From: Glycomyces tritici
Lineage (GTDB): Bacteria; Actinomycetota; Actinomycetes; Mycobacteriales; Micromonosporaceae
NCBI RefSeq assembly: GCF_030403505.1
Contig: NZ_JAUEMJ010000002.1
Span: forward strand, 1-64,000
Direction: 5' to 3'
Length of the DNA stretch: 64,000 nucleotides
Under the pieces are notes generated by a model, which saw only the letters and a list, made by a program, of their open reading frames with translations, ran no database searches and had not been told where the DNA came from. Made by a program: the position numbers and the translations under genes. Each line of letters opens with the position of its first letter. Positions within the stretch are counted from its first letter, which is position 1. Shown here piece after piece: positions 43,176-52,398 of the stretch.

Positions 43176-44384
43176 ATGACCGGAACGCACCGCGAGAACC
43201 TTCCCGACTGGGCGCGGGAGGCGAGCTTCGGCATCTTCATCCACTGGGGACCGTACTCGGTGCCCGCGTGGGCCGAGCCGATCGGCGCGCTGGGCACGGT
43301 CCCGGACGAGCAGTGGTTCGCGCACAACCCCTACGCGGAGTGGTACGCGAACACCATCCGCATCGAAGGGTCGCCGGCGGCGCGGCACCACGCCGAGGTC
43401 TACGGGTCGGCGCCCTACGAGGACTTCCTCGACCAGTGGAAAGCCGAGGCCTACGACCCCGCCGAATGGGCGCGGCTCTTCCGCAGGCTGGGCGCGGACT
43501 ACGTCGTGCCCGTCACGAAGCACCACGACGGCGTGACGTTGTGGGACGCACCCGGCAGCGAAGGATTCAACACCGTCGACCGTGGCCCGAAACGCGACCT
43601 GATCGGCCCGCTCGCCGCGGCGGTGCGCGCGGAGGGGATGCGCTTCGGCGTCTACTACTCCGGGGGTCTCGACTGGTCGGTCGCCGACCATCCGCCGATC
43701 GAGATCGTCGACCACTTGTACACGTATCGGCCCGTCGACGCCGAGTACGCCGCCACGGCCACCGCTCACGTGCGCGACCTGATCGACCGCTACGAGCCGT
43801 CGGTGCTCTGGAACGACATCGAATGGCCCGACGCTGGGAAGGCGGACGGCTCGCTCGCCGAGCTGATGGCGCATCACCTCAGCACAGTCCCCGACGGCAT
43901 CGTGAACGACCGCTGGGGCGCCGACGTCTGGGACTACCGCACGAGCGAGTACTCCGCGGGAACGGACCACGAGGCGGGCACCGGTTGGGAGAACAACCGC
44001 GGGCTCGGATACTCCTTCGGCTACAACCGGATCGAGGACCAAACGCTCACCTTGAGCCCGCGTGAACTCGCGCAGCACTACGCGGACGTGGTCTCCCGTG
44101 GCGGGCGGCTCCTGCTCAACGTCGGACCGGACGCCTCCGGCCGCATCCCCGACGTCCAGTTGCGGACGCTCAAAGGCGTGGCCGCATGGATGACCAAGGT
44201 CAAGCCGTACACCGCCGACCGCCGGTTCCCCGGCGAGGACGAAGTTACGGTGTCCGCCGAGCCGGATAACTGGTGCCGCACTTGGGCGAGCGGCGGCCGG
44301 CTCGTAGTAGTCGCCGACCGGCCTGAGGCTGTTCAGGTCATCGCGCCCGGCTACGAGATCGTGCACATCGCCCTTCCCGAGTGA
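43176..44384 (+). CDS. alpha-L-fucosidase, GH29
   Basis: The 402-residue protein opens with REASFGIFIHWGPYSVPAW, the N-terminal signature of GH29, and continues with AKHHDG-like VTKHHDGVTLWD (111-124) and the nucleophile region VLWNDIEWP (D214). It hydrolyses terminal alpha-L-fucose by retention. No signal peptide is present, so it would act in the cytoplasm on imported oligosaccharides. ATG 43176 follows AAAGGA; 30 further codons upstream are low in coding quality. It stands alone, but two GH141-like secreted proteins and a sugar importer lie on the same island. Confidence 0.9.
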   Translation: MTGTHRENLPDWAREASFGIFIHWGPYSVPAWAEPIGALGTVPDEQWFAHNPYAEWYANTIRIEGSPAARHHAEVYGSAPYEDFLDQWKAEAYDPAEWARLFRRLGADYVVPVTKHHDGVTLWDAPGSEGFNTVDRGPKRDLIGPLAAAVRAEGMRFGVYYSGGLDWSVADHPPIEIVDHLYTYRPVDAEYAATATAHVRDLIDRYEPSVLWNDIEWPDAGKADGSLAELMAHHLSTVPDGIVNDRWGADVWDYRTSEYSAGTDHEAGTGWENNRGLGYSFGYNRIEDQTLTLSPRELAQHYADVVSRGGRLLLNVGPDASGRIPDVQLRTLKGVAAWMTKVKPYTADRRFPGEDEVTVSAEPDNWCRTWASGGRLVVVADRPEAVQVIAPGYEIVHIALPE

Positions 44385-44551
44385 ACGCTGAAGCGAGTTG
44401 AACGAGAGGTCGGCGGGAAGGTTGACACCGTTTCCGCCGATTTTCGGGCGCGGGGTCGGCCACGCGCAGTCGTGACGGGCGCGGCCTAGCCTACGGAAGC
44501 CGTCGGCAGCGTCCCTCGGGCGGCGCGGGGATTTCGGGCACGCAGCGCCGC

Positions 44552-45172
44552 TCACGGTTCCGGGCTCGTGCCACTGGGCTCGGTTCTCGGGATCATGCCC
44601 AGCAGCAGCAGGTCGAGGAATCCGGTGGCCTCGGTGTCGACGACCGCTGAAGGCGGGATCATCGCGCGGTAGAGCAGGGTCCCCGAGATGGCGTCGGCGG
44701 CGGCGTCGAGGTCGAGGTCGGCCCGGAACCGGCCCTGGTCGACGCCCGCTCGCAGCAGCTCAAGCAGCTGGTCCCGACTGGGGCCGGTGAAGCGCTCGTA
44801 GAGTTTCTCGGCGTCGGTGCCGCCATCGGTCGCGGCGGCGGCCAGGCCCCGAATCACCGCGACCTCCGCAGGCTCGCCGAGCTGCCGGAAGAACTGGCCG
44901 AGCCAACTGCCGAGGTCCGCGGCCGCGTCCCCGGTCTGCGGCGGGGCCTCCGCGCGGATCCCAAGATGGCCGGCCATGACCGCCTCGGCGACGATCGCCG
45001 CTTTCGAGGGCCAGCGCCGGTAGACGGTCTGCTTGCCCACCCCGGCCCTCGCGGCGATCGCTTCGATCGTCATCCGCTCGTAGCCTTCGGCGGTCATCAG
45101 GTCCCGCGCCGCTTCCAGGATCGCCGTGTCGACTTGGGCGTTGCGGGGTCGTCCGCGTTGTTTGGCATCCAC
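44552..45172 (-). CDS. TetR-family transcriptional regulator
   Basis: The 206-residue product has the N-terminal TetR helix-turn-helix (MTIEAIAARAGVGKQTVYRRWPSKAAI, residues about 34-60) and a variable helical ligand domain. It is divergent from the SDR-esterase pair and an inverted repeat lies between them, so it should repress the ketone/ester block. The 170 bp between its end and the fucosidase gene hold no feature. Confidence 0.88.
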   Translation of the reverse strand: MDAKQRGRPRNAQVDTAILEAARDLMTAEGYERMTIEAIAARAGVGKQTVYRRWPSKAAIVAEAVMAGHLGIRAEAPPQTGDAAADLGSWLGQFFRQLGEPAEVAVIRGLAAAATDGGTDAEKLYERFTGPSRDQLLELLRAGVDQGRFRADLDLDAAADAISGTLLYRAMIPPSAVVDTEATGFLDLLLLGMIPRTEPSGTSPEP

Positions 45173-45196
45173 GTCGATGAGTGTAGTGTCAATATT

Positions 45197-45218
45197 TATA
45201 ATACGGCACGTCTCGTAT
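45197..45218 (+). promoter_or_regulatory. TetR operator overlapping the -10 of the SDR promoter
   Basis: ATACG (45201-45205) and CGTAT (45214-45218) form a perfect inverted repeat with an 8-bp spacer, and TATAAT (45197-45202) overlaps its left arm. It lies between divergent TetR and SDR genes. The -35 box is not clear. Confidence 0.6.
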
Positions 45219-45239
45219 ATTTAATGAGAGGGCACGCTC

Positions 45240-46064
45240 ATGAGCAGGGAAGTCCTGGCCGTCATCGGCACCGGCGGCATGGGCCGCGCCATCGCCCGCC
45301 GCAGCGGGAGCGGGCGGAAGGTCCTGCTCGCCGACTTCAACGAACCGGCACTGGCTGCAATCGCCGACGAGCTGCGCGGCGACGGCTACGACGTCATCGC
45401 CCGGGCCGCCGACGTGGGCGACCGGGACTCGGTGCTCGCCCTGGCCCAGACGGCGGCCGACCTCGGGCCCGTGGGCCGTATCGCCCACACGGCGGGCCTG
45501 TCGCCGGCGCAAGCGCCGAGCGAGGCGATCCTGCGAGTCGACCTGCTCGGCACCGCCCACGTGCTCGAAGCGTTCGGCCAGGTCGTCGCGCCCGGCGGCG
45601 CCGCGGTGGTCGTCGCCAGCATGGCCGGTCACATGGCGGGCGGTCTGGACGCGGAGAGCGAGCGGACACTGGCGGCGACGCCGACTCAGGACCTTTTGGA
45701 CCTGCCGTTCCTCGTGCCCTTCGCGGCCGGTGACCCCGGCCCGGCCTACAGCATCGCCAAGCGCGCCAACCTGCTCCGCGTGCAGTCCGCCGCGGTGGCT
45801 TCATGGGGCGAGCGGGGTGCCCGCGTCAACTCGATCAGCCCCGGCGTCATCTCCACCCCGATGGGGCGGCAGGAACTCGACGGCGAGAGCGGGGACCAGA
45901 TGCGGGCGATGATCGCCATGTCCGGCACCGGGCGCCTCGGCACCCCCGACGACATCGCGGCGGCCGCGGCATTCCTGCTCGGCCCCGACGCCGACTTCAT
46001 CACCGGCACCGACCTGCTCGTCGACGGCGGCGTCGTCGCCGCCGTCCGCGGCATGCGCGCCTAG
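45240..46064 (+). CDS. short-chain dehydrogenase/reductase (SDR)
   Basis: The 274-residue protein has a Rossmann nucleotide motif (VIGTGGMGRAIAR, GTGGMG at 10-15) and the SDR catalytic pair YSIAK (about 169-173). The proton-shuttle Ser lies in VASMAGHMAG. GAGAGGG lies upstream of the ATG. It would oxidise an alcohol to a ketone. In its neighbourhood the ketone would go to the Baeyer-Villiger monooxygenase and then to esterase and lactonase, a recognised degradation logic. Confidence 0.85.
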   Translation: MSREVLAVIGTGGMGRAIARRSGSGRKVLLADFNEPALAAIADELRGDGYDVIARAADVGDRDSVLALAQTAADLGPVGRIAHTAGLSPAQAPSEAILRVDLLGTAHVLEAFGQVVAPGGAAVVVASMAGHMAGGLDAESERTLAATPTQDLLDLPFLVPFAAGDPGPAYSIAKRANLLRVQSAAVASWGERGARVNSISPGVISTPMGRQELDGESGDQMRAMIAMSGTGRLGTPDDIAAAAAFLLGPDADFITGTDLLVDGGVVAAVRGMRA

Positions 46065-46079
46065 TTCAAGGGGATCCCG

Positions 46080-47009
46080 ATGTCCAAGCACGCCTTTCAT
46101 CCCGACCTTCGCCTGCCGCGGTTCCTGCCGCGATCCATTCCGCTTGGCCTGGCCCGCCGGCTCAGCGGCCTCGTCAAGCCGCGGCCGCCACGCGGCGGGG
46201 AACTCGTCCGGATCGACGCCGACGTCTCCGTGCGGATCTTCCGGCCGCCGAACGCCGTCGGAGCGGAACCGGCGCTGCTGTGGATCCACGCCGGCGGCTA
46301 CGTCCTGGGCGGTGCGACGCTCTCAGACGACTGGTGCCGCCAGGTCACCGGTCGACTCGGCGTCATCGCCGCAGCGGTCGAATACCGACTGGCACCGAAG
46401 TACCCGTTCCCGACGGCGTTGGAGGACTGCTACGCCGCATTGCAGTGGCTGGCAGCGGAATCCGATGTGGATGCCGACCGGATCGCGATCGGCGGCGAGA
46501 GCGCCGGCGGTGGCCTGGCCGCCGCGCTCGCCTTGCTCGCCAAAGAACGTGGAACGATCCGGCCGGTCCTGCAGGTGCTGTCCTACCCGATGCTCGACGA
46601 CCGGACCGCGCAGCGCACCGACATCGATCCCTCGTCCCTGCGTATGTGGAGCCAGAAGAACAACCGCTGGGCCTGGAACGCCTACCTCGGCGCCCACGCG
46701 GCCACGCCACCGCAACTCGCCGCACCCGCCCGATACGGAGACCTCACCGGTGTCGCTCCGGCATGGATGGGCGTGGGCACCAATGACCTCTTCCACGACG
46801 AGGACCTCGCCTACGCCGAACGGTCGCGCCAAGCAGGCGTCCCGTGCGAACTCGAGGTCGTCCCGGGCGCCTACCACGGCTTCGACCTCGGTGAACGCGA
46901 CGCCGCCGTTTCAGTCGCCTACAAGGAATCCCAGATGACCGCCTTGGAACGAGCGCTAAGCACAGGGCGGCCCGACGACAAACGCCGAGAGCGGATCGGT
47001 CGGAACTAG
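46080..47009 (+). CDS. alpha/beta hydrolase, hormone-sensitive-lipase family esterase
   Basis: The 309-residue product shows the HSL-family oxyanion segment as HAGGYVLGG (usual HGGG) at about residue 70, the nucleophile GESAGG (about 139), a later Asp (GTNDLF, about 233) and His (YHGFDL, about 269). AAGGGG precedes the ATG. It follows the SDR by 15 bp, so the two are co-transcribed. It would cleave an ester such as the product of the Baeyer-Villiger step. Confidence 0.88.
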   Translation: MSKHAFHPDLRLPRFLPRSIPLGLARRLSGLVKPRPPRGGELVRIDADVSVRIFRPPNAVGAEPALLWIHAGGYVLGGATLSDDWCRQVTGRLGVIAAAVEYRLAPKYPFPTALEDCYAALQWLAAESDVDADRIAIGGESAGGGLAAALALLAKERGTIRPVLQVLSYPMLDDRTAQRTDIDPSSLRMWSQKNNRWAWNAYLGAHAATPPQLAAPARYGDLTGVAPAWMGVGTNDLFHDEDLAYAERSRQAGVPCELEVVPGAYHGFDLGERDAAVSVAYKESQMTALERALSTGRPDDKRRERIGRN

Positions 47010-47027
47010 GGGATGCTCAAACACCCC

Positions 47028-47498
47028 TTAGAGCCGTGGCGCTCCGGTGCGTGTTCGGAGCGCTTGCAGTTCCCGGTTGACCGCCCGCATGCCGATTTCC
47101 AGGGCGCGCAGTTCTTCCAGGGTGAGGCCATCAATGACGTCACCGCCCAGTTCGGGCCTGGCTCCGAGGATCTCTGCGATGACCGCTCGGCCGAGTCCGG
47201 TCGGTCGAAGGCGCCGGACGCGCTGGTCGCCGTCGTCCGAGGAGCGTTCGATGAGCTCCTGCTTGACGAGTCGGTCGACGAGCCTGGACATCGTGGGCAC
47301 CGAAACCGCGAAGTCCTCGGCAAGACCGCTGGTCGTCGTCGCCTCGCTCACCACGACCGAGGAGAGCACCTTCAACTGCTGAATGGTGAGTTGCGTCTCC
47401 ATCAGCGGCCCGATGATGCGCGGAATGGACCGCGCCGAGATCGCGACCGACAACGATTCGATGCTTTTGCGCACTTCACGCCTGTCCTCGTTCGTCAC
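47028..47498 (-). CDS. MarR-family transcriptional regulator
   Basis: From GTG 47498 (GGAGG four bases upstream) the product has 156 residues with a MarR winged helix (ATTTSGLAEDFAVSVPTMSRLVDRL, then the wing SSDDGDQRVRRLRPTGLG). It is divergent from the monooxygenase gene and a palindrome lies between them (47542-47558). It likely represses the monooxygenase operon. The gene is convergent with the esterase and overlaps a small hairpin at its end. Confidence 0.85.
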   Translation of the reverse strand: MTNEDRREVRKSIESLSVAISARSIPRIIGPLMETQLTIQQLKVLSSVVVSEATTTSGLAEDFAVSVPTMSRLVDRLVKQELIERSSDDGDQRVRRLRPTGLGRAVIAEILGARPELGGDVIDGLTLEELRALEIGMRAVNRELQALRTRTGAPRL

Positions 47499-47541
47499 CC
47501 CTCCACCGTAGTCGCTCTCAGAACTCCGACTAGCCGATTTA

Positions 47542-47558
47542 GTTAGCTTCAAGCTAAC
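47542..47558. promoter_or_regulatory. palindromic MarR operator
   Basis: GTTAGCTTCAAGCTAAC is a perfect inverted repeat with 8-bp arms around a single C. It shares TAGCTT half-sites with the operator at 5897-5914, although the spacing differs by three bases. Confidence 0.7.
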
Positions 47559-47641
47559 CTCTTTGGGGGACGTATCAGGTCCAATGCCGTACCGGGTCCG
47601 AAACCATCCCAGCCCGAACACCCCGGGCAAAAGGAGACAGC

Positions 47642-49450
47642 ATGGAAGAGTCCCAGTCGGCCCCGATCGATCTCGAGGCGATCCGCGAGCGGTACAAGCG
47701 CGAACGCGCCCGCCGCATCAGGCCCGACGGCGCCCGCCAATACCGCAGCGCCGCAGGCGAATTCGGCTACTACGCGAAGGACCCCTACACCCCCTTCACC
47801 GCCCGCGAGCCGAAGACCGACCGCGTCGACGTCCTTGTCATCGGCGCCGGGTTCGGCGGCCTGCTCACCGGCGCGTCGCTCCGCAAGGCCGGGATGGAGT
47901 CGATCCGGCTCATGGACGAGGCCGGGGACGTGGGCGGCACCTGGTACTGGAACCGGTACCCCGGCGTGCGCTGCGACGTCGAGTCGTACGTGTAAATGCC
48001 GCTGCTCGAGGAGACCGACACGATGCCGACCGAGCGATACGCCAAGGGCGAGAAGATCCGCCGCCAGGCCGTGCGCATCGCCGAGCACTACGACCTGTAC
48101 CGCGACACCCTCTTCCAGACCCGATCCACCTCCCTGGCCTGGGACGAGGACCGGAACGAGTGGACCATCGCGACCGACCGCGGCGACCGCTTCGGCGCCC
48201 GGTACGTCATCACCTCGACCGGCACGCTCACCCAGCCCAAGCTCCCCGGCATCCCCGGGATCGAGGACTTCCGCGGCCACACCTTCCACACCAGCCGCTG
48301 GGACTACGGCTACACCGGCGGCACCGCCGACGGAAACCTGACCGGACTGACCGACAAGCGGGTCGCGGTCGTCGGCACCGGCGCGACCGGCCTCCAGGCC
48401 GTGCCGATCCTGGCCGAAAGCGCGGGCGAACTGCTCGTGTTCCAGCGGACCCCGTCCACAGTGGACGTCCGCGACAACCGCCTCACCGATCCCGCCTGGG
48501 CCGCCTCGCTGCAGCCGGGCTGGCAGCGCGAGCGAATGGAGAACTTCCTCGCCGTCCTCGCGGGCGAACTGCTCGTCACGGACGGGTGGACGGCAACCGT
48601 GGCGTTGCAGCGCAGCATCATCACCGGAGCCGTCGACGAGTCCCTCACCGAGGAGGAACGGGCGGTCCGCGACGAACTGGACGACGCCGCCACGATGAAC
48701 CGCATCCGCGCCCGCGTCGAGGGGACCGTCGCCGACCCCGCCACCGCGGAGGCGTTCAAGCCCTGGTACCGGTACATGTGCAAACGCCCCGGGTTCTCCG
48801 ACCACTACCTCCAGGCGTTCAACCGACCCAATGTCTCGCTCGTCGACACCAGTGCGGCCCAGGGCATCACCGCCATGACCGAGAACGCGATCGTCGTCGG
48901 CGACACGACCTACGAGGTCGACTGCGTCATCTTCGCCACCGGCTTCGACGCCGGCGTCTCCGGCGTCATGTCCGGCACCCTGCCGGTCACCGGCCGCGGG
49001 GGCCGGAGCCTCCTGGAGTCGTGGGCGGCGGGCCCGCGCACCCTGCACGGCTTCTACAGCCACGGGTTCCCGAACCTGTTCCACCTCGGCGCGCTCCAGA
49101 ACGCCAACTCCGTCAACTACACCCACATCCTTCAAGAGCAGGCCGAGCACGTCGCGGCCGTCATCGCTCGCGCCGAACGCGAAGGGGCCGGACGAGTCGA
49201 GCCCACCGCCGAAGCCGAGGAGCGGTGGTTGCGCACGCTCCAGGAGACGGCGCACGACACCAGCGCCTTCCAGGCCGAATGCACGCCCGGCTACTACAAC
49301 GGTGAAGGCACCCGTTCGATCACCGGCTTCTCGTACTCCCCCGGCCCCGTCGCGTTCCATCGGCTGCTGCGCGAATGGCGAGCAGGCGACATGAGCGAGG
49401 TCCTCGTCCATGCGCATGCGAGCACCCGGAAGGCGGAGGTGGCCTCATGA
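47642..49450 (+). pseudogene. flavin Baeyer-Villiger monooxygenase with an in-frame stop
   Basis: The protein would be about 602 residues. The first 117 codons contain the FAD motif VIGAGFGG (67-74) and the family segment GGTWYWNRYPGVRCDVESY; a TAA at 47993-47995 then interrupts the usual ESYxYMPLLEE sequence, where a Tyr is expected, so a single TAC to TAA change explains it. The second half, in the same frame, carries the family segment KRVAVVGTGATGLQ with the NADPH Rossmann motif. The interrupted enzyme would convert a ketone to an ester or lactone. Unless the stop is suppressed, or the second half restarts at ATG 47996, it is inactive. Confidence 0.85.
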
Positions 49451-50449
49451 AGCGCCTCGCGATTGTCACCGCCCTGCTCATCCCCTTCGCCGCCACCGGA
49501 TGCAACGCCGATCCCTCCGATGGGGAGGACTCCTCCTCCGAAGGGCCCTCTCGCCAGACCGCGGTCGAACTCGTGCAGGTCTCCGAACCGGGTGGCATGA
49601 CCGGCGGTGCACTGCTCGAAGGCCCCGTCTTCGACGAGGAAGGACGGCTCTTCCTGGTCGACGTCCTGGCCCTGCCCGACGAGCCGTAGGTGCTCAGAGT
49701 CGACGTAGAGGCCCGGACCGTCGAGCCGGTCTACACCGATGAGACGAGCGGGTTCACCTCGGCCCAGATCAGCCCGCTCGGGCGCCTCTACCTCACCGAC
49801 ATTCTCGGCGGATCCGTCCAGAGCATCACGCTCGAGGGCGAGGACCACCGGACGCTCTTCAGCGGCGATCGACGGCACGGCCATGCTGCCCGACGACATC
49901 GCCTTCGATCCCGAAGGCACCCTCTACATCTCCGACACCCGCGGCATGGTCGGCCCCGGTTGGGAGACTCCGGGGCGGATCATCCGCATCAGCGCCGACG
50001 GCGACGCCACCGTGCTCGCCGCCGATCTGCCCTCCCCCAACGGCATCACGTTCGACGAGGACCACGAGGGCCTGTGGGTCGCGCAGTACAACGCCAACCG
50101 CATCGACTACTTCGCCCTCGACGAGACGCGCACGCAGGTGACGGCCGCCTACCCGGGCATGTACGTCGACGGCGGCAAGGCCCGTGTCGACTCCACCGCA
50201 GTCGACGCCGACGGCAACGTCTACCAAGGCTTCCACCTGAAGCCGGAGATCCACGTCTACAGCCCGAACGGCGACCTGCTCGAAGTGATCGCTCTCCCCG
50301 GAGACGCGCCCGATCTCGACACCGCGACCAACATCGCCGTCAACCCCGGGACCACCGACGGCGTCATCACCGTCAGCGGCCCCGACGGCGGCTACCTCTA
50401 CACCTTCGACGCCCTCGCCGAAGGCACCCGTCAATCCAACGGCGGATAG
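49447..50449 (+). pseudogene. SMP-30/gluconolactonase-like lipoprotein with a stop and a frameshift
   Basis: Its ATG overlaps the stop of the monooxygenase gene (ATGA), so the two were coupled. A lipobox (FAATGC, Cys about 19) would anchor it outside the cell. The frame stops at 49687-49689 (PDEP then TAG), continues in the same frame through LRVDVEARTVEPVY, and shifts at about 49860-49868 into IDGTAMLPDDIAFDPEGTLY and then SPNGITFDEDHEGLWV. These are beta-propeller repeats of the SMP-30 family, enzymes that hydrolyse lactones. Two independent lesions make it a clear pseudogene. Confidence 0.8.
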
Positions 50450-50649
50450 ACACCTGCGACGCAGATGCCCGGCCTGTCGCACACGAGACCATGTGCGACG
50501 AGCCGGGTATCGTCTCTCCTGCATACCGTCAAGACGTGCCCATGGGGGCACGGGTACGGCCACCGACAATCATCGTTGTTCCTGCATGTCCTCGGCGCCT
50601 TCACTCTCCTGGACACCACCGTGTCACCGACTGGTGGGGACCGCACGGG

Positions 50650-50890
50650 TACGCCGTCCTCCACGGCATCCTCACTGCACCCACCACCGCGCTCACCCTC
50701 AGCTCCTGGGTCGGCGCCCACCTAACCGGCGGCAACCCCAGATGTTCGCCCTCCACACGCCGTTACCACCGCAGCAGCCGTCATCGTCCTGGCTGAACAA
50801 ATGGTGAAGCGGCCCTTGAGAAAGCGGTTCAGGCGACGGCATCAGCGGGTGCTGATCACCAACGCGACCGATGTCCTGTTCCGTGCGTGA
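50650..50890 (+). pseudogene. small membrane protein remnant, probably frameshifted
   Basis: One frame gives WWGPHGYAVLHGILTAP followed by a hydrophobic stretch ending WVGAHLTGGN; about five codons later another frame gives AVTTAAAVIVLAEQMVKR, RKRFRRRHQRVLITNATD, then a stop at 50888. The two blocks together resemble one short protein with a membrane helix and a basic tail. No clear start is visible. I do not recognise the family. The rest of 50450-51072 shows no gene. Confidence 0.3.
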
Positions 50891-50951
50891 CGGACAAAGA
50901 AATAGGGATCATCTACGTAATGATCCCTCATATCTCGTATGTCCGTTTGTG

Positions 50952-50985
50952 GAGTTAGGGGGATTCGAACTCACGACCGTTCCGA
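50952..50985 (-). other. tRNA-like 3' fragment
   Basis: On the minus strand the end of this segment reads GAGTTCGAATCCCCC, then TAACTCCA, like the T loop, T stem and acceptor end of a tRNA. The T-stem pairing is imperfect and no cloverleaf forms upstream. It may be a relic of a second tRNA or att sequence carried by the island, or chance. Confidence 0.3.
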
Positions 50986-51072
50986 GGCTCGGCTGGGAGC
51001 GGAAGGCGTTCCTCATCCGGCCGGCCCCTAGGTCCATACGATGGAGATAGGACCTCCTTCGGAGGCGGCTTC

Positions 51073-52359
51073 GTGGCTGCGCAGCGACCCCGGCACACCC
51101 CACGGATGCGTGCGCCGAACGGGTCGGGTTCGATCTTCTGGGACAAGTCGACGGGCCGATTCGTCGGACTGCTCTCGGTGGGCCGAGGACCAGACAACCG
51201 CAGGATCCGCCCCAAGGTCACCGGACACAGTGTCGATCAGGTTCAGGCGAAGCTGGACGCTCTGCGCGAGGATTTCGACCGCGGGATCGATCTGGGGAAC
51301 GACTACACCGTCGCTGACGCCTGCGAGGACTTCCTCGCGCACGGCATGCATCATCTGGCCGAAGGCACCGCGGACGAGCTCCGCAGGATCGTAGGGAAGT
51401 GGATCCTCCCCCACCTGGGCCACGCAAAACTGAAGGAACTCAAGGCTGACGAGGTGGATGCCTGGCTCGATGTCATGGCCCGGGAGCTGTCGACAGGTTC
51501 GGTCAAGAAGCGGTTGAGCACACTGCGGCGGATCATCCGATTCGCCGAGGCACACAACCATGCCAGCAGGAACGTCGCCGCACTCGTCGACGCCCCGCGC
51601 GGCCAACTCGGCAGGCCCAGCAAAGCACTGACACTCGAGCAGACCATGGCACTGCTCGACACCAGCCGGCACCGACCGATCCGCGGGTACATCGCGCTGT
51701 CGGTCTTCACCGGCATCCGCACCGAGGAAGCCCGGCCCCTCGAATGGCGGCACCTGCACCTCAACCCGACCAGGGGCCAGATCTGCTCCTGCGGCCAAGA
51801 GCATCTCCAGACGGTCGCTCCCCATGTCGAGATCTGGCGATCGGTCCGCGCAGGCGGCGACACCAAGACCGCGAAGAGCCGCCGGACCATCGGCCTGCCT
51901 GCACTCGCCGTGGAGATCCTCACCGAGCATCAAGAGCAGCAGCAGAAATGGCGCGCCGAGCACGGTTGGAAGTCGGAGGGGATCGTCTACGTGTTCGGCA
52001 CCCGCACGGACACCGTTCAGGTGGCCGAGTCAGTGCACGACCAGGTGCAGAAGGTCGCGACCAAGGCTGGCTTGCCGGGATCGTGGACGCCCAGGGAACT
52101 GCGCCACACCTTCACCTCGCTCTTGTCCGAAGCCGGCGCCCCGGTCGAGCTCATCGCCGACCTGCTCGGACACAAGGACCTCGCCACCACATGGAAGGTG
52201 TACCGGCACCAACTCCGACCGGTCATCACCGCAGGAGCCGAACTCCTGGACAAGGCTACCGGACAACATGCAACGGACCATAAAGGAGAGTCGAGGAGCC
52301 AACTTGGCTCCCAGAATGGCTCCCAGCTAGCGAGCGCCAAAGGCAAAAGCTCATTGTAG
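51073..52359 (+). CDS. tyrosine site-specific integrase of the island
   Basis: The 428-residue protein has an N-terminal arm-binding region, a SAM-like core-binding domain (about 78-175) and the catalytic domain. Catalytic residues visible are R216 (GIRTEEA), K265 in the K-T-A-K-S-R-R segment, R344 (TPRELRHT), H367 (LLGHKD) and Y377 (TWKVYRHQ). Box II begins with Arg where His is more usual, as in some actinobacterial integrases. It ends 40 bp before the right att repeat, the normal position for an integrase gene on a tRNA-integrated element. No excisionase gene is recognisable nearby. Confidence 0.93.
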   Translation: MAAQRPRHTPRMRAPNGSGSIFWDKSTGRFVGLLSVGRGPDNRRIRPKVTGHSVDQVQAKLDALREDFDRGIDLGNDYTVADACEDFLAHGMHHLAEGTADELRRIVGKWILPHLGHAKLKELKADEVDAWLDVMARELSTGSVKKRLSTLRRIIRFAEAHNHASRNVAALVDAPRGQLGRPSKALTLEQTMALLDTSRHRPIRGYIALSVFTGIRTEEARPLEWRHLHLNPTRGQICSCGQEHLQTVAPHVEIWRSVRAGGDTKTAKSRRTIGLPALAVEILTEHQEQQQKWRAEHGWKSEGIVYVFGTRTDTVQVAESVHDQVQKVATKAGLPGSWTPRELRHTFTSLLSEAGAPVELIADLLGHKDLATTWKVYRHQLRPVITAGAELLDKATGQHATDHKGESRSQLGSQNGSQLASAKGKSSL

Positions 52360-52360
52360 G

Positions 52361-52394
52361 CGCGAAAAAGAAGGCCCCGGATAACCGGGGCCTT
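52361..52394 (-). terminator. terminator supplied by the island for the tRNA
   Basis: AAGGCCCCGG (52371-52380) and CCGGGGCCTT (52385-52394) pair perfectly with a 4-base loop, and a run of T follows in the minus direction (plus-strand A-run at 52365-52369). It lies just after the tRNA 3' end, so the island replaces the terminator that stayed at the left att copy. Confidence 0.75.
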
Positions 52395-52398
52395 TCTT

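Noticed and set aside
42579..44555. 658-codon open frame on the minus strand
   Set aside because: It runs antisense to the HxlR gene and the GH29 fucosidase, both of which have clear motifs. It is a typical GC-rich shadow frame with a low-complexity Arg/Gly/Val sequence.
47549..49417. 622-codon open frame on the minus strand opposite the monooxygenase
   Set aside because: No motif, Gly/Val/Arg/Asp rich, and the opposite strand encodes a recognisable flavoprotein across the whole length. The long antisense frame is an effect of codon bias.
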